This document shows positions 12,233 to 23,164 of a stretch of DNA of 64,000 nucleotides, piece by piece; positions within the stretch are counted from its first letter, which is position 1; the number at the start of each line of letters is the position of its first letter. Under the pieces are notes generated by a model. That model saw only the letters and a program-made list of their open reading frames with translations. It was not told the DNA's origin and made no database searches. The position numbers were made by a program, and so were the translations under genes. Source of the DNA: Echria macrotheca (taxonomy: Eukaryota; Ascomycota; Sordariomycetes; Sordariales; Schizotheciaceae); NCBI GenBank assembly GCA_030411725.1, contig MU839858.1:1-64000 (forward strand), written 5' to 3'.

Positions 12233-13900
12233 ATGGTCTTTGACGCCTTCGAGTGGGTGGCATTCCTTGGGGGGTGGTACAACGCCCGCACCGCTATCTT
12301 GATTGGGGGATTGTTCCTCTTCTCTCTGCGCTTTATGTTCCACGGCAACAAGTATAACCAACCACCCAAGCTGGCGGAAACGATACCCTTTCTATCGCAC
12401 ACGATCGAGTTCGCCACCAATCCCGAAGCATTCTTGAAGCGCGCGCTCAAGACGATGCAGTCGCTCAACACGGATATCTTGCGCATCCGCCTTGGTGGAC
12501 GGCAGGTTTATCTCGTCATGGGCGAGACGATGACCAACCCCCTCTTCCGCCCCAACTCCCGCATGACGGCGCGGCGCTTCATCGAGATCCTGACCGAAGT
12601 CATGTTCGGTCCCACCAAGAAAGACCGAGCCCGGCTCGCCGCCGACATCACCGGCCGCGCCAGAGAACCGGTTCCAGGTACCGAGCACATTGAGGACCGT
12701 CTCTGGGTCAAGTGGCATCACCTCCTCTCCGAATACCTGTCTCGCCCCAAATACACCAACGACCTCGCGCGCTGGTTCTTCGACCGCTTCACCACCCGCA
12801 TCGCCGAGCTCTTCCCCCTTGAAAAGCCCACCGAGATGCTCATCTGGGAGTTCCTCCATCAGCACCAAACGGAATGTGCCGCCCGCGCCTTTCTTGGCGA
12901 TGGCATCTTCGAGGCGGCCCCGGACTACATCGATGCGCTAGCCGAAGCCGAGCTGGCCATCATACCAATCGCCCTCGGTCCACCCCGCTGGCTCAACCCA
13001 AAGCCACACCGGGCGCGCGACCGCTGGCTCGACATCAACAGACGATACATATCCAACGCGCTCCGAGGCTACAACTGGGCGGCAGCTCCCACCGATGGCT
13101 GGGATCCCGTCCTCGGCTCCCCCTACATCCGCGAATTAGTGCGCTGGGGTCTCAACGCCGGCGATCTAGACATCCAGACCATCGCCGGCATGTACGGCCA
13201 GCACATGTCCAATCAAAACTCCAACTCTGTGCCTGCCACCGCCTGGACCATCATGAACGCGCTCACCTGCCCCGACTCGGACCTCCTCCCTAACCTGAGA
13301 CGCGAAGCCGAAGCCGCGCTCCTTCCCGACTCCCATCCCTCTAAAAGCGACCCGGGCAGCCTGTTCGACATGCCCGCCCTGCTTGGCTCCCCCTGGCTGC
13401 AAGCCACGTACGCCGAGACCCTCCGCCTCCGCGTGACCTTTTCCATCGTGCGCGATGCCTCTCGCGATACTACCATCGGTGGTTTTCCCATCAAGCGCGG
13501 CGCCATGGTGCAAGCGCCAATTCCACTGGCGCACTTCAATGAAGCTGCATGGGGTGTACCGGGACACCCCGCGGATGAGTTCTGGCCGCGACGACACCTT
13601 CAGTCTTCCGGAATGACAGCGGACGGCAAAGAGAACCTCACATTTGCCATCTCCGGACAACGAGCAGGGTACTGGTTCCCCTACGGCGGAGGCCCTACCA
13701 TGTGTCCGGGGCGGAACTTTGCAAAGCAGGAGATTATTGGGACCCTGGCGTTCTTCCTGACGTGGTTTGACCTTGAGGTGGTGGGATGGGTGTTGCCCGA
13801 TGGTAAGACCCCGTCTGATAGAGAGGCAAGGAGCGGGGAGACGTTTGCGGTTTGTCGGCCTGATAGAGACTTGAAGGTTCGCTTGACGAGGAAGCGATAG
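12233..13900 (+). CDS. Cytochrome P450 (CYP7/CYP8-like clan)
   Basis: A single exon from the ATG at 12233 encodes 555 residues. A membrane anchor lies near residues 20-36. The heme-binding loop is FPYGGGPTMCPGRNFAKQE with ligand Cys491; the ExxR motif is ETLR at 395-398. The I-helix region (about 317-340) reads SNQNSNSVPATAW, lacking the usual acid-alcohol pair of the oxygen-activating groove and instead resembling the Asn-rich, proline-containing helix of the CYP7/CYP8 (prostacyclin synthase-like) group. The enzyme should sit on the ER membrane and either mono-oxygenate a lipophilic substrate or, given the I-helix, perform an isomerase-like reaction. Substrate not inferable. Absence of introns is unusual beside its intron-rich neighbours. 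Confidence 0.92.
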   Translation: MVFDAFEWVAFLGGWYNARTAILIGGLFLFSLRFMFHGNKYNQPPKLAETIPFLSHTIEFATNPEAFLKRALKTMQSLNTDILRIRLGGRQVYLVMGETMTNPLFRPNSRMTARRFIEILTEVMFGPTKKDRARLAADITGRAREPVPGTEHIEDRLWVKWHHLLSEYLSRPKYTNDLARWFFDRFTTRIAELFPLEKPTEMLIWEFLHQHQTECAARAFLGDGIFEAAPDYIDALAEAELAIIPIALGPPRWLNPKPHRARDRWLDINRRYISNALRGYNWAAAPTDGWDPVLGSPYIRELVRWGLNAGDLDIQTIAGMYGQHMSNQNSNSVPATAWTIMNALTCPDSDLLPNLRREAEAALLPDSHPSKSDPGSLFDMPALLGSPWLQATYAETLRLRVTFSIVRDASRDTTIGGFPIKRGAMVQAPIPLAHFNEAAWGVPGHPADEFWPRRHLQSSGMTADGKENLTFAISGQRAGYWFPYGGGPTMCPGRNFAKQEIIGTLAFFLTWFDLEVVGWVLPDGKTPSDREARSGETFAVCRPDRDLKVRLTRKR

Positions 13901-14606
13901 TTTTCCGAGTTGTGGTAGATTTCGTTGGAGACGTTTTCTTGGGGATGTTCTTGTTGATGTCTGGTCGTGAAGGACGTTTTGGGATGCATGTGCCCAGTCA
14001 TAACGGAGAACCCTAACGCAATGGTGGCTGCAATAAACTTGAACCTCACGATCCTGTCAGGTCGGCGCACTTTCTCGGGCCCTTTTACTTTGCAGTGCTG
14101 GTCCCGGTCTTTGGAAATTCATTTTCCCCTCCCCGCCTTGTTTACAGTACACTTTCAAATCTTGCGAGGCGAAAACGCAGTGCCTTGGAACACCTCCCCA
14201 GAGTTAGGTGGCGTTGGTGTCATTACCATGGCGAGATCGGAAGTTGCGTACAACTAGCTTTGCAAATCGAGTACAACTGAACATCGTCTTCGCTTTGCAT
14301 CCTGATTTAGCGCGGCGTTGCATCACGATCGTCAACGCTATTGCTCCGACTAATACCGGCGACACCGCTGTCTTGCCTTCTTGTACGAGAAACGAGGCGT
14401 TGCTCCACGCAGCTCGTTGCACCACCGAGAGTCGTGGTCGGCTATATCAGATTGAACACACGAAAACGCAACTAAAGCCTGACTCGAGGCGTTTATTGTC
14501 ACTTCAGAGCAGTGGCATTCCGGAAGGAAGGGGTTCCCGAGCAAGGCGCACACATCAGTGGAAGATCCTAGGGGTGGATTGAAGGATTACTGGTGTTCTA
14601 CCATTC
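13901..14606. other. Convergent intergenic region
   Basis: Lies between the 3' ends of the P450 (plus) and the rhodopsin-domain gene (minus). No coding signature on either strand. Confidence 0.5.
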
Positions 14607-15859
14607 CTAATTGTCCCGGTAAACAGACGCTTCGACATGAGACTTGGCATCCTGTATGATGCCTCCCTTTTCTGACGGTGCAACCTCTCTTTCCAAGATG
14701 TCTAGCTCACTGCCATTTGTGCCGTCAGTGCCGGGGCGGGACCTCGGCCGTGACTGGTTCGTTCCAAAGCTAACCATGACCCGCCTGTTTTGAACGGCCA
14801 TGCTGCCACTTGCTCTCGTACTTGATGTACTGTCACGGGTGCTCTTCATGTCCCTTATGAGTACGCGAAGGACGGGAATGCTAGCAGCCATGATGGTGAC
14901 AGCGCTTTCAGCATTTGACCAATAATTGAGCTCGATGGAATCATCTTCTCGGCTGTCAGTGTCTCCCCATTCGTCGATACTGGGTGGAGGACCGATACTT
15001 ACAAAGATCGACTGAGTGCATCCTCCCCAGATTGCTGGCTTTCACAAAGGCGGTCACGCCAGCACTGCAGAATGGTCAGCGAGTTTCTCGAGCAAGCCCC
15101 TCCAGAGACATACAAAATACCCATGCCCATAGCGACTGCGACGCCAATCTTCTCGCCTTTCTGCATCTGGAGATTCCAAATCAGCTTGCAAGGGAGCAGG
15201 GCAAGCGCGATATCGACAGCGCCAGAGAAGACGGCGGAAAAGATGTCGTAGTTGATGATAACCTCAATCGGCCAGCAGGTTCCAGGAACTGCCCCTGTGA
15301 GATCCCACACCTTGTCAAGCGGCGAGCAATGGATGAAGTTGATAAGGGCGGTAAAGGCCATGAAAACATTAACGAGGACAATCACTACCCAGATCAGTCT
15401 CCGCAGCCAGCCATCCGTCAACCGGACGATGGTTAGGGCGAAGCTTGTCTTTGACCAGACCGACGCGCAGATACACAAGGTTGCCGCTGCCGAGTAGACC
15501 TTGAATATGTCTGGGAGATCTTGGAACGGGATATCCCAGCTGTGTCGCCCAAACCCCATGCTGACGGTGATGGAAATGACGATGCATGTCGCGAGGATGG
15601 CGACCCACGCAGCGATCAAGAGCCAGTCGTCCCACCACAGACCCTTGATAATGACGGCTCTGCAATACAGCCGAAGCGCGAGGAACGCGGCCGAGATCGC
15701 GGTGAGGGTCCATATCACGGCGTTCAGTCTGGGGCCGAGGCTGTCGTGCGGGAGCGCGGCGAACTGCTCCGGAGTCAGCGGCGGGGGTGCGGTCGGAGGG
15801 CCCGTTGCCGCACCCGGCGGGACGGATGAGGCGGCTTGTCGAACGACGAGGAAGGACAT
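14607..15859 (-). CDS. Fungal rhodopsin-domain seven-helix membrane protein
   Basis: Three exons on the minus strand, 15859-15114, 15064-15003 and 14944-14607, encode 381 residues. Introns are 49 bp (GTATGT to GCAG) and 58 bp (GTAAGT to GAAG), and the joins restore MGMGIFAGVTAFVKASNLGR and a continuous frame to IELNYWSNAESAVTIMAAS. The start is the first ATG (MSFLVVRQ); the frame upstream lacks another ATG. Features are those of the fungal integral membrane rhodopsin domain (PF20684; PTH11-like relatives): a proline-rich lumenal/extracellular N-terminus, WWDDWLL after helix 2, a cysteine-containing loop, seven hydrophobic segments and a hydrophilic cytoplasmic tail of about 90 residues. Members are plasma-membrane proteins of mostly unknown ligand; some sense host surfaces. 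No CFEM domain is present. Confidence 0.9.
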
Positions 15860-17108
15860 GGCGATGTGATTGACGGATGGAGGTGTCAATCAGCAACGAC
15901 GATGTCAAGTGCGGGGTTGTTTTCCAGAGATCTTCCAGAAGACAACTTGGGGGGTCATCTTAAGCTTTCCAAGCTTTCCTCGCCGGCCGAAAGAGACCAG
16001 GTTCAAGCCAGGGTTCTTGGACCGGTGAGTCGAGGTGAAACATCAGCAGACGGGTCGGGCGAATCCTGGGGGAAAACATGCCAGCACCCTTGGACTCGGG
16101 GACCGCAGGTTTTTGAGAGCTAGGCTTGGAAAGGAAATGTTGACGATCAGCGGAGAAGTCAGCGTGCGTGCGCTGGTCCGTGCCCTTCTTAGCTCCAACC
16201 TTCAGTCACCGCACTAACGTTAATCCTCTCACAGATGCCGGTTCGCTCTTCCGGGCCGGCAGTGCTACCTAGTTACCTACCGGAGTCGGGTCGAACTCCC
16301 ACCCCTTGGAGACATTCGTCTTAAAGTCACTACAGCCCAGTCGGATGTCTGCGATTGCGGCGGGTCTGGTCGACCTTGGACACGTACACGCCTCAGTAGG
16401 TTTGCCTCGTTTCTTGTGGTCCTTTGCTCTCGTGCGACGGGTCCTCCTAGGTCTTGTTGGCCTAGTGAGCGCCTCGTGTCAAGCTAGCCAGGGGGGTGGA
16501 GCTGGCGAGATGAGTGGCTGAAGCTCTCGGTGATGACCTCAGCATATCAACTGGATTCGACTTTGCACAGACGGATCTTGCAGGGAGAAGAGAACTTCCA
16601 GATCAGCGACTACAACCCATGCCGATACATTGTTAAGAAGAAGTAAAATCACTAAAGTAACTACTTTTTTGCGGACACCGGAAGTTCTTGTTCATCCTCA
16701 ACCGCTTGAGGCTGAAGAAGCGGTCCAGCTCCAATCGAAAGCTGACGGGGCTGGAGTCCTTATCGTTTAAAGATGCAACGGCCAGGACTTTGCCGCGTAC
16801 TCAAGACATGGATATTTCAGCGAAATGTCGCTGGCAATGGTGGGAATTCCCGCCATCCAACAATGGGGCTCTCCAAAATGCACTCCCCCTTGGCCTTCTT
16901 GGTGTCGGTCAAATAGCTCAGACAGTCAAATAAAATGCACCTGTGCGAGGTCCCGGCATACGTAGTGACGACTAGTCCTCGGAACACCTTTCGCGGCCAA
17001 CTTCCATCGCCGCCCGGCATCGCGAAGCTTTTCCGCTGTCAGGCTGGGAGTCTCAGGACCCCATCTCAGGACCCCACAACGAAACAAAAAGCGAGCAACT
17101 GTGATAAC
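15860..17108. other. Intergenic, no gene recognised
   Basis: Upstream region of the rhodopsin-domain gene followed by about 900 bp with only short frames. No motif or splice-consistent frame. A CTACCTAG/TTACCTACC run near 16268-16280 belongs to the TAGGTA-type microsatellite scattered through this window. Confidence 0.45.
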
Positions 17109-18021
17109 TTAACGTCCTCTTAACCGCATGTCATCCAAATAAGGATCTGAGAAAAACAGCCACGGGTCCTTATCGCTAGTCGTCATCTCAATCAGCACGA
17201 GGGTCCTTGGATACACCGAAAAGAGAGCGCCGGGAAGAAACGAGATGGTGAACTGGCGTTTCATGCCATCGGGTATTCTGCACTTCTCGAGAAGCATAAT
17301 TATCTGGCTGGCCCACGAAGGGCGGAATATCGTCGTTGATCTCAGTCCGAAGGAGGAGTTTGAGTATTGCCTTTGTGGACTGGATGCGTTTGTCCTCGTC
17401 CTTCTCTGGGAATATCTCAGGAATTTGGGATTCGGTTTTATTCGGTTTTTCCGCCGCGAACCAGAGATCATCTCGCAAACGATGTCCAGGGAGGCTGATG
17501 TGCGTGTATGGAGTTTCCAGAGTACGGACGGACGCGGATAGCATGGATGACGCCGGCTCACAAGACAGGGAAAGATCTAACCAGAGGAGTTCTCGTCAAA
17601 GTACGCCTCCAAAAACGGCTCCCTCCTACTGGAGATAAGCACAGCAGCGAGGGTATGCTGATTTCCGGACACGCCAGCGATAACCGACGATTCAGCATGC
17701 CTGGTGATTTTCCAACTCGTCCAGGCCATCAAGGATGAATCTCAGGGTGCCCCATCCACCGAGCTCCGAGAAAATATGCTCCAGCTCAGTCGAAGCGGGC
17801 TATCCAGGCGCTCGTCCTCAATTTTGATAACATCATCGGCAGTGACGACCTCCAAGAGCTCCAGAATGCCGGTTGACTAGCTCCAGCTTGGCAACGAAAC
17901 AGTATTTTCGCACATTCTGCAGTAACAATAACTCAATCACCTCTTGCGCTGAGCAGTGCGCGAGGTTGTTGTATCTGCAGAAGAAAAACAGCGTCGTGTC
18001 ACCCTTGCCGGCCGCTTCCAT
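17109..18021 (-). pseudogene. NACHT NTPase (NLR-like) pseudogene
   Basis: Read on the minus strand from 18021, the sequence passes through pieces of a NACHT ATPase in changing frames. A P-loop-like AAGKGDTTLFFFCRYN lies at about 17990-18016, a Walker B LRFILDGLDELEN at about 17712-17748, and a sensor-like VLISSRREPFLEAYFD at about 17595-17645. A longer open piece (LPGHRLRDDLWFAAEK onward) covers 17540-17200. Stops and frame changes interrupt between these, and the lysine/serine pattern of the P-loop is altered. Fungal NACHT proteins are NLR-like nonself-recognition receptors. No N-terminal effector domain or C-terminal repeat array is visible, so this is a decayed core. Assignment rests on the ordered motifs. 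Confidence 0.6.
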
Positions 18022-18417
18022 GCGATTGAGTACCTACCTACGTAGAATAAAAAAGTTGGCCCTCTGGCGAAGTCTCTGGGGGAACAGATATAGTGTCGAC
18101 ATAACAGAGTACGCTGGGAGTTCGAGCTGATTAGGTGGTCACGGGGATAAAGTCACAATGTCACTTCCCGAATTCACCATCATCAGGGGCACAACGCAGC
18201 ACAGCCTACCTGGCAATCGCGAATGGCAGACCGGCGCGCTGGGCGGCGCCCCATCGTCCTCGCCATGAACACCCACTCGACGAGCTCAAGCGCGAGAATA
18301 AAGCATGATGAATCATTGATGTATTGCGGAACGAGGGTCTTAGAAAAAGGTAGAACTAGGTAGCTGATGCCGCGATGCGGCAAAAGAAAGACTTTGAGAA
18401 ACGGCAGACAGCGCTCC

Positions 18418-19158
18418 TCAACGCGACTGACTTGGGCGATAGCCGTGCTTTTCCAGCCAAAGTGCAAAGGTGGCATACTCGTGAGCTGTATATCTGGCCC
18501 TGTACGCGCGAGTCTTGGTCTTGCCGTCGTCTATGGTCCCGATTTGCAAAGTCGCCATGGCGGGGTTGAGCGCTGAGTGGTGGCGCGTCGACTCAGAAGC
18601 CTCTGGATGCTTCTCCTCTACTCCTTTTCCCTTATCCTCCGCTCCCCGGTTTGCCACGTCGCCAACATCGACCAAAAATCCCTTGCCGTCATACATCACC
18701 GGCTGCAGGGGACCAGAAAGTGCTTCGATAGCTTCGATATCAACCGGTTCCGTGTTGATTAGTGCAACCTCGTCATCGATTGACGCAGCCTCGCCAGGCG
18801 TCTCGGGACCGTCCAGCTTGATATCGGCGCGGCTGGGGCTCTCGCACCCAACAGATGAGGGGCCTGCCTCACTAGGATCTGGACCTTCTCGCCAGGCTTT
18901 GTGTCGCAGCGTTGCCGTCAGACTGCGGCGGTTGTTCCATTCCTCGGGCCAGTCATCTTCATCGGGCTGCGCCTTGGACTTAAAATCGGGCTGGAGAGCT
19001 GCAGCGCGGGCGAGATCTTCCTGTGTGATGGCGTCACGGTGCGGATTTCTGGCTTCGGCGTGGTAGTAGCGCTGGAACTGGCGGGCTCGGAGTTTCCAAA
19101 GATCCCAGTTGTACCCCTCGTGTCTCTTACTGGAATCATCCTTCTTCGGCCTTGCCAT
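18418..19158 (-). CDS. Hypothetical hydrophilic protein, 246 residues
   Basis: A single open frame from an ATG at 19158 (MARPKKDDSSKRHEGYNW) to a TGA at 18418. It is strongly charged, without signal peptide or membrane segment. The N-terminal third has a basic start and a WDLWKLRARQFQRYYH helix; the middle is acidic and Pro/Ser-rich, likely disordered; the C-terminus (YTAHEYATFALWLEKHGY) may be a short helical module. I do not recognise a family. A basic start followed by an acidic linker would fit a nuclear protein, but this is speculation. It is the first of a group of six unknown genes (18.4-26.7 kb). Confidence 0.65.
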   Translation of the reverse strand: MARPKKDDSSKRHEGYNWDLWKLRARQFQRYYHAEARNPHRDAITQEDLARAAALQPDFKSKAQPDEDDWPEEWNNRRSLTATLRHKAWREGPDPSEAGPSSVGCESPSRADIKLDGPETPGEAASIDDEVALINTEPVDIEAIEALSGPLQPVMYDGKGFLVDVGDVANRGAEDKGKGVEEKHPEASESTRHHSALNPAMATLQIGTIDDGKTKTRAYRARYTAHEYATFALWLEKHGYRPSQSR

Positions 19159-19457
19159 TTCACCGACGATTACCAGTTTGGGGGTATGCTAAGAGGATCT
19201 CGGAAGGTTTGGGAGAAAAGGAAGAGGTGAAGAAGTTGAGGAACTGGAAGAGCGCGATGATGGGCGAGACGTATATATATGTTGCGGAGTGCGTGGAGTG
19301 GATGGACAAAACAAAGAACTATCGGAGTGTTATTAACTTGTCCAAGTGCCACCTAGACCAACTACGGACATGTACCTTCTGAAACAGACAATCTCAAGAC
19401 AGACCACCATGGAAACAATGCGAAACATAGCCTTGCCTCGTTCAACACCGACAAGGT

Positions 19458-20086
19458 CTAGTCCGTGGCCTCAATCCCCCAATGACATATGTCACTCAGC
19501 TTCTGTGCTGAGTTAGGGCCGCCGGCCAACTGGAGAAAGTAGTTGTCGTACACCTCGCCCTTGCGCTCATCGGACACGATCTCGGCAATCAACAGCCATG
19601 TATTGGTCAGCTCGCTGAGGGGCTCCTCCTTGGACGTGAGGCAGGCGGCGTCCCCGTCGTTGCAGAGGAACCGTGATCCATGGCTGCTGCCATACTCCTT
19701 GCTGGCCCTGCGGAGCACGGCTTTGGAAGCCTCGGTGGCCACACGCATGCGCGCCAGGCTCGTGTCCTCGTGATCGCGCGGAGGGTCGATGCCGAGTTCC
19801 TTGTAGAACGAAGGGATCGCATGTAGGTTACGGGTGCGGATCAGCTTTCGGTAGGCGATGCAGATTTGCGATTGGATGACTGTGAGGAAGTGCCCGTCAG
19901 TCACTTTTGCTCAGTCATTGTGTGGGAGAATACAAGAGACACCGCAAGACTTTAGGTACCAAAGAACTTCTCGTCCGCCATGACCGGCTCGCCAGGACTA
20001 GCCTGATCGCCGGATCGTGCCCAGCGTCCACCGACAAATATGGAGGCAATCCCTGCCACGACGATGTACAGGAGGTTCAGGTGCAT
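19458..20086 (-). CDS. Membrane-anchored, divergent J-domain-like protein
   Basis: Two exons, 20086-19960 and 19879-19458 on the minus strand, encode 182 residues. The 80-bp intron runs from GTACCT to CACAG and contains CTGAC. The N-terminus (MHLNLLYIVVAGIASIFVGG) is a signal peptide or signal anchor. The central part shows a J-domain-like order: SFYKELGIDPP, a helix with ASKAVLRRASKEYG, and LLIAEIVSDERKGEVYDNYF, compare the classical FYxxLGV, the KYHPDKN turn and EVLSDxxKRxxYDxYG. The HPD tripeptide is missing (YGSSHG), so it should not stimulate Hsp70 normally. If correct, it is a J-like protein of the ER or secretory pathway. Family assignment is tentative; the gene model is good. Confidence 0.6.
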
Positions 20087-20696
20087 GGTGTATGACGGGC
20101 TAGATCAAATGAGAGCGTGGAATGAATGGAAGCGGGAGGCGATGTCTGAACAGGCTTGGTCGTGGATTATGTGAAGAAATCGGGGTGCGTTGTGGGAGTC
20201 TTATGGTGGCGGACCAGTGCCCGCAACGTCCCGGGCAACCAGGTGATGATGGTGGCAAGTGACGGCACAGCAATAGGTAGTACGGGGTCACTTTGGGGTT
20301 CATCTCGATGGGCGGCAGAGCTGAAGACTAGCCTCCTCAAAATCCCGAGCCTCAACAAAACACGGATTCTCAGCAACAGATGTGTCGAATTCCTGTCGCT
20401 CTGATGGTCGTGAACTCAGAAATGACAGGTGAGAGGAGTGGGACCTGCGTCACGCCGCTGGTGTGGACCTGAGTCAGGGGTTGAGTGGTACCGAACGCGC
20501 TGCAAACAAACAAAGACTGAAAGTCATGGAAGATTTGGGGGTCAATCGCTTCCCCCAGCGTGTTGTCTTGCACCTCAGTGCTGAGCATCTTGGCTCTTTT
20601 CCGGCTTTTCTCCCCATCCGTGGACTCCGACCCGTCTGGTCGTGAGATTTCATCCTCTATTGACCCCGAGCGCCCATTCAAAGCATCGTCGGCAAT

Positions 20697-21396
20697 ATGG
20701 CGCCGGCTAGTCACACAGGTTCTCTGATCTCGCATCGGGCGGCTGCCGATATCAGGGCCAAGCCACTCCACCAGCGGACTCAGTTGGAGAACGATGTCCT
20801 CCGCGATTACTACCAGGCTTATCCTGACGAGCGCCAAAGAGACACCGCGATGTTGCGCCAGGCGCAACCGCCAGCTAGCAACAAGACATTAACCAGCGCC
20901 GCAGCCATCAGAATGTTGCTGCATGAAGGCGTCATCAGCCCGATCAGCGACCAGCTCTTGCCTCGTATGCCGGGTCAACTCCCCAGCTGGGAACCACTGA
21001 GTCCCGGGGGGCAACATCGACTTGACGAGGCCATGGCAAAGAGCGCAGGCCGTTGGAGGCACGGAAGAGCGCAATGCCGTAAGTGCAGTCCGCAGATCGT
21101 CATGACGGCCAAGTGAGCTAACTTGACTGATTCCAGTGCCGATAGTCCCCGAGCCTCCTGCAAGACGGACCTCGGGTCTGCCGCAACAGAACACAACCGA
21201 CGAGCGACGCCGGACACTGCAAGAAATCCACGACGATCGGGAGCAGACAAACATAGAGCTGAGTCGACGAATACAAGAGCAACGGGAACACATGGAGAAG
21301 GCTTTGGAATGTGATTTTGTGATGCGAGAGCTCTACTGGAAGCTTGCGAGTCTTGATCAAGAGGAGGAACATGTGGTGGACGAAAGAGCAAACTGA
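20697..21396 (+). CDS. Hypothetical coiled-coil protein, 213 residues
   Basis: Two exons, 20697-21078 and 21137-21396. The intron has GTAAGT, a CTGAC/CTGAT branch region and TTCCAG, and the phase-1 join gives CRLPIV-type continuity into the second frame. The start is the ATG at 20697 (MAPASHTGSL). The C-terminal half is a charged helix (RRTLQEIHDDREQTNIELSR onward) likely to form a coiled coil. No membrane segment and no recognised family. It is convergent with the gene at 21533-22824, the two stops being 136 bp apart. Confidence 0.6.
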
Positions 21397-21532
21397 CTGG
21401 AGGGCTACTGTCCATTGGTCGGATCTTGCTGCGAGTTTTTACATGAACATGGGAGGCATAAACTTTTGCTCGGTAATTAAACTGTGGTAAAGAGCTGATG
21501 CTCCCATATGGGACAAACTATCTACGTGCACT

Positions 21533-22824
21533 TCAATCATGTGAGACATGCAACCCGAGTTCTCGCCGCTGATGCTCGCGTCGCTCCTCCAAGAGGGGCG
21601 AAAACGGAGGAGTGCTCCAGCAGGGAGCTCCCCAGATCAGGCCTGACAGCGGCCAGCGCAAGGGAACACGATATGCCGTGAGAGGAGATGGGCACCCATC
21701 CAAGCGGTAGTGGGTGCGCATGCGACGGTCGAGCTCGTCATCGATGTCGCACAGCTCCTGAAGAAGGACCTCCCGGTCTGCGATCACCGTGGCCTCCAAA
21801 CTTGCACTCTCCGCACCCTGCTCGCCGTCCCCGATGAGACCGCCTTGACGCAGGCGGAGGAGGAAAATGTGCGTGTCCAACAGCAAAATGGCGCCGCGCT
21901 TGGACATACGAGTGAGATCCTCAATGCTGTATCGTGCAAGGCCTTCCTCGTCCTCTGCTGTCACGGGGCCGTCACTGCAGGTTTTCAGGTCGATGACGGA
22001 CGCAGGTACCGACGGTGAAGTATTGTCATGTGGTGCTGACTGCTGCGGATATCGGGACCAGCGATCGATCTTGCTCTGGTTACCTTCCTCTTGGACCATG
22101 TCCAGCATCTGGCCAAAAGACAAATCGACACCCGCACTCAGCGAGTCTATTGGTATTCTGGAGGTCGAGACCCACTGCGACGCGGTAGATGCTGGCGGGG
22201 TGGGAAGAGGGGCGGGAGCGGGAGCGGGAGTCCTTAGCCGGGAGGCTTGTTGACTCTGGGGGGTTAAAAGGCGCTCCGGATTGTTACAGCCAGATACACC
22301 GGTGCCAATAATAGAGGAAGCGCACTCGGGCATCGCAGCCAGAAGTTCGCGTCCGTATTCCTCAGTAAATGTCTCTCCGTCCCACTCCTGGCTGGTGAAG
22401 CCTCTTGCCCAGTCGGCCCAGACCACAATGCCGTGTTCGTAGCGCATCAACCCTCGCTCCCGGGCTTCGCGCACACGCGCATAGATGGCGCGTTGGATCT
22501 TGGGCACGACCAGGTCGCTCCAGGCCCACGGCTGGCCGTTGGGTTTGTCCAGATACATGCGCTGCCGCAGCCCTCCGTGACCGTTCCATCCTCTCCGCAA
22601 CACCGCCGTCGGGGACTCGTCCAGGCGGTATCGGATGACGTGCTGCCACATGGCTCGATCGCACTCGTGGCCGTAAGTGATGCGGGAGCCCGACGAGCTA
22701 AGTTTCTCGACAGACGTTTTGCACACGCGCTGGCGGGAAGACTCGGTCAGTGCTCAACGCTCACTTCCAGACTCGCAAGGGGGAGGCGGCGGCGACTTAC
22801 GGCTTCGTTGTTGGAGCGACACAT
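21533..22824 (-). CDS. Hypothetical protein with a tiny first exon, 406 residues
   Basis: Exon 1 is 24 bp (22824-22801, MCRSNNEA); a 71-bp intron (GTAAGT to CCAG) joins it in phase 0 to the long second exon 22729-21533. The long frame has no usable ATG at its own beginning, which supports the short exon. The N-terminal 130 residues are compact, with several Trp (AMWQHVIRYRL, VVWADWARGF); a Pro/Ala-rich linker follows; the C-terminal part is helical and acidic (ELCDIDDELDRR). No family is recognised. The gene at 40360-41827 has the same architecture: an 8-codon first exon beginning MC and containing NN, then VC at the start of exon 2. I infer a subtelomeric paralogous family. Confidence 0.65.
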
Positions 22825-23164
22825 CGCAGTTTGCGGTGAAACGCCTCAAGCAACCGAGCAACCAAAAACCACTGCAATAACTTGTGCAGCCCTTGGCCAG
22901 AGGATTGCGCAAAAGGTGCAAAGTCAGAGGAGGGGCCCGGATGGCATTCTCCCAGCTCAAATTGACGAAACGTCGAGAACAAAGAAAACACAGAAGCCAG
23001 CTCGGCCACGCACAGAGCACAGCTCCCACTGAAAACGCTGTCGACGCCTAATGTTTATTTCCCATCATCTCAATTTCTCACAGAGCTTGTTTCCTTCCAT
23101 CTGCCACTCCATTTCTTCGTGAGGAATCCACAACTCAAGATTCAACAACCGCAGACGTGCACTC

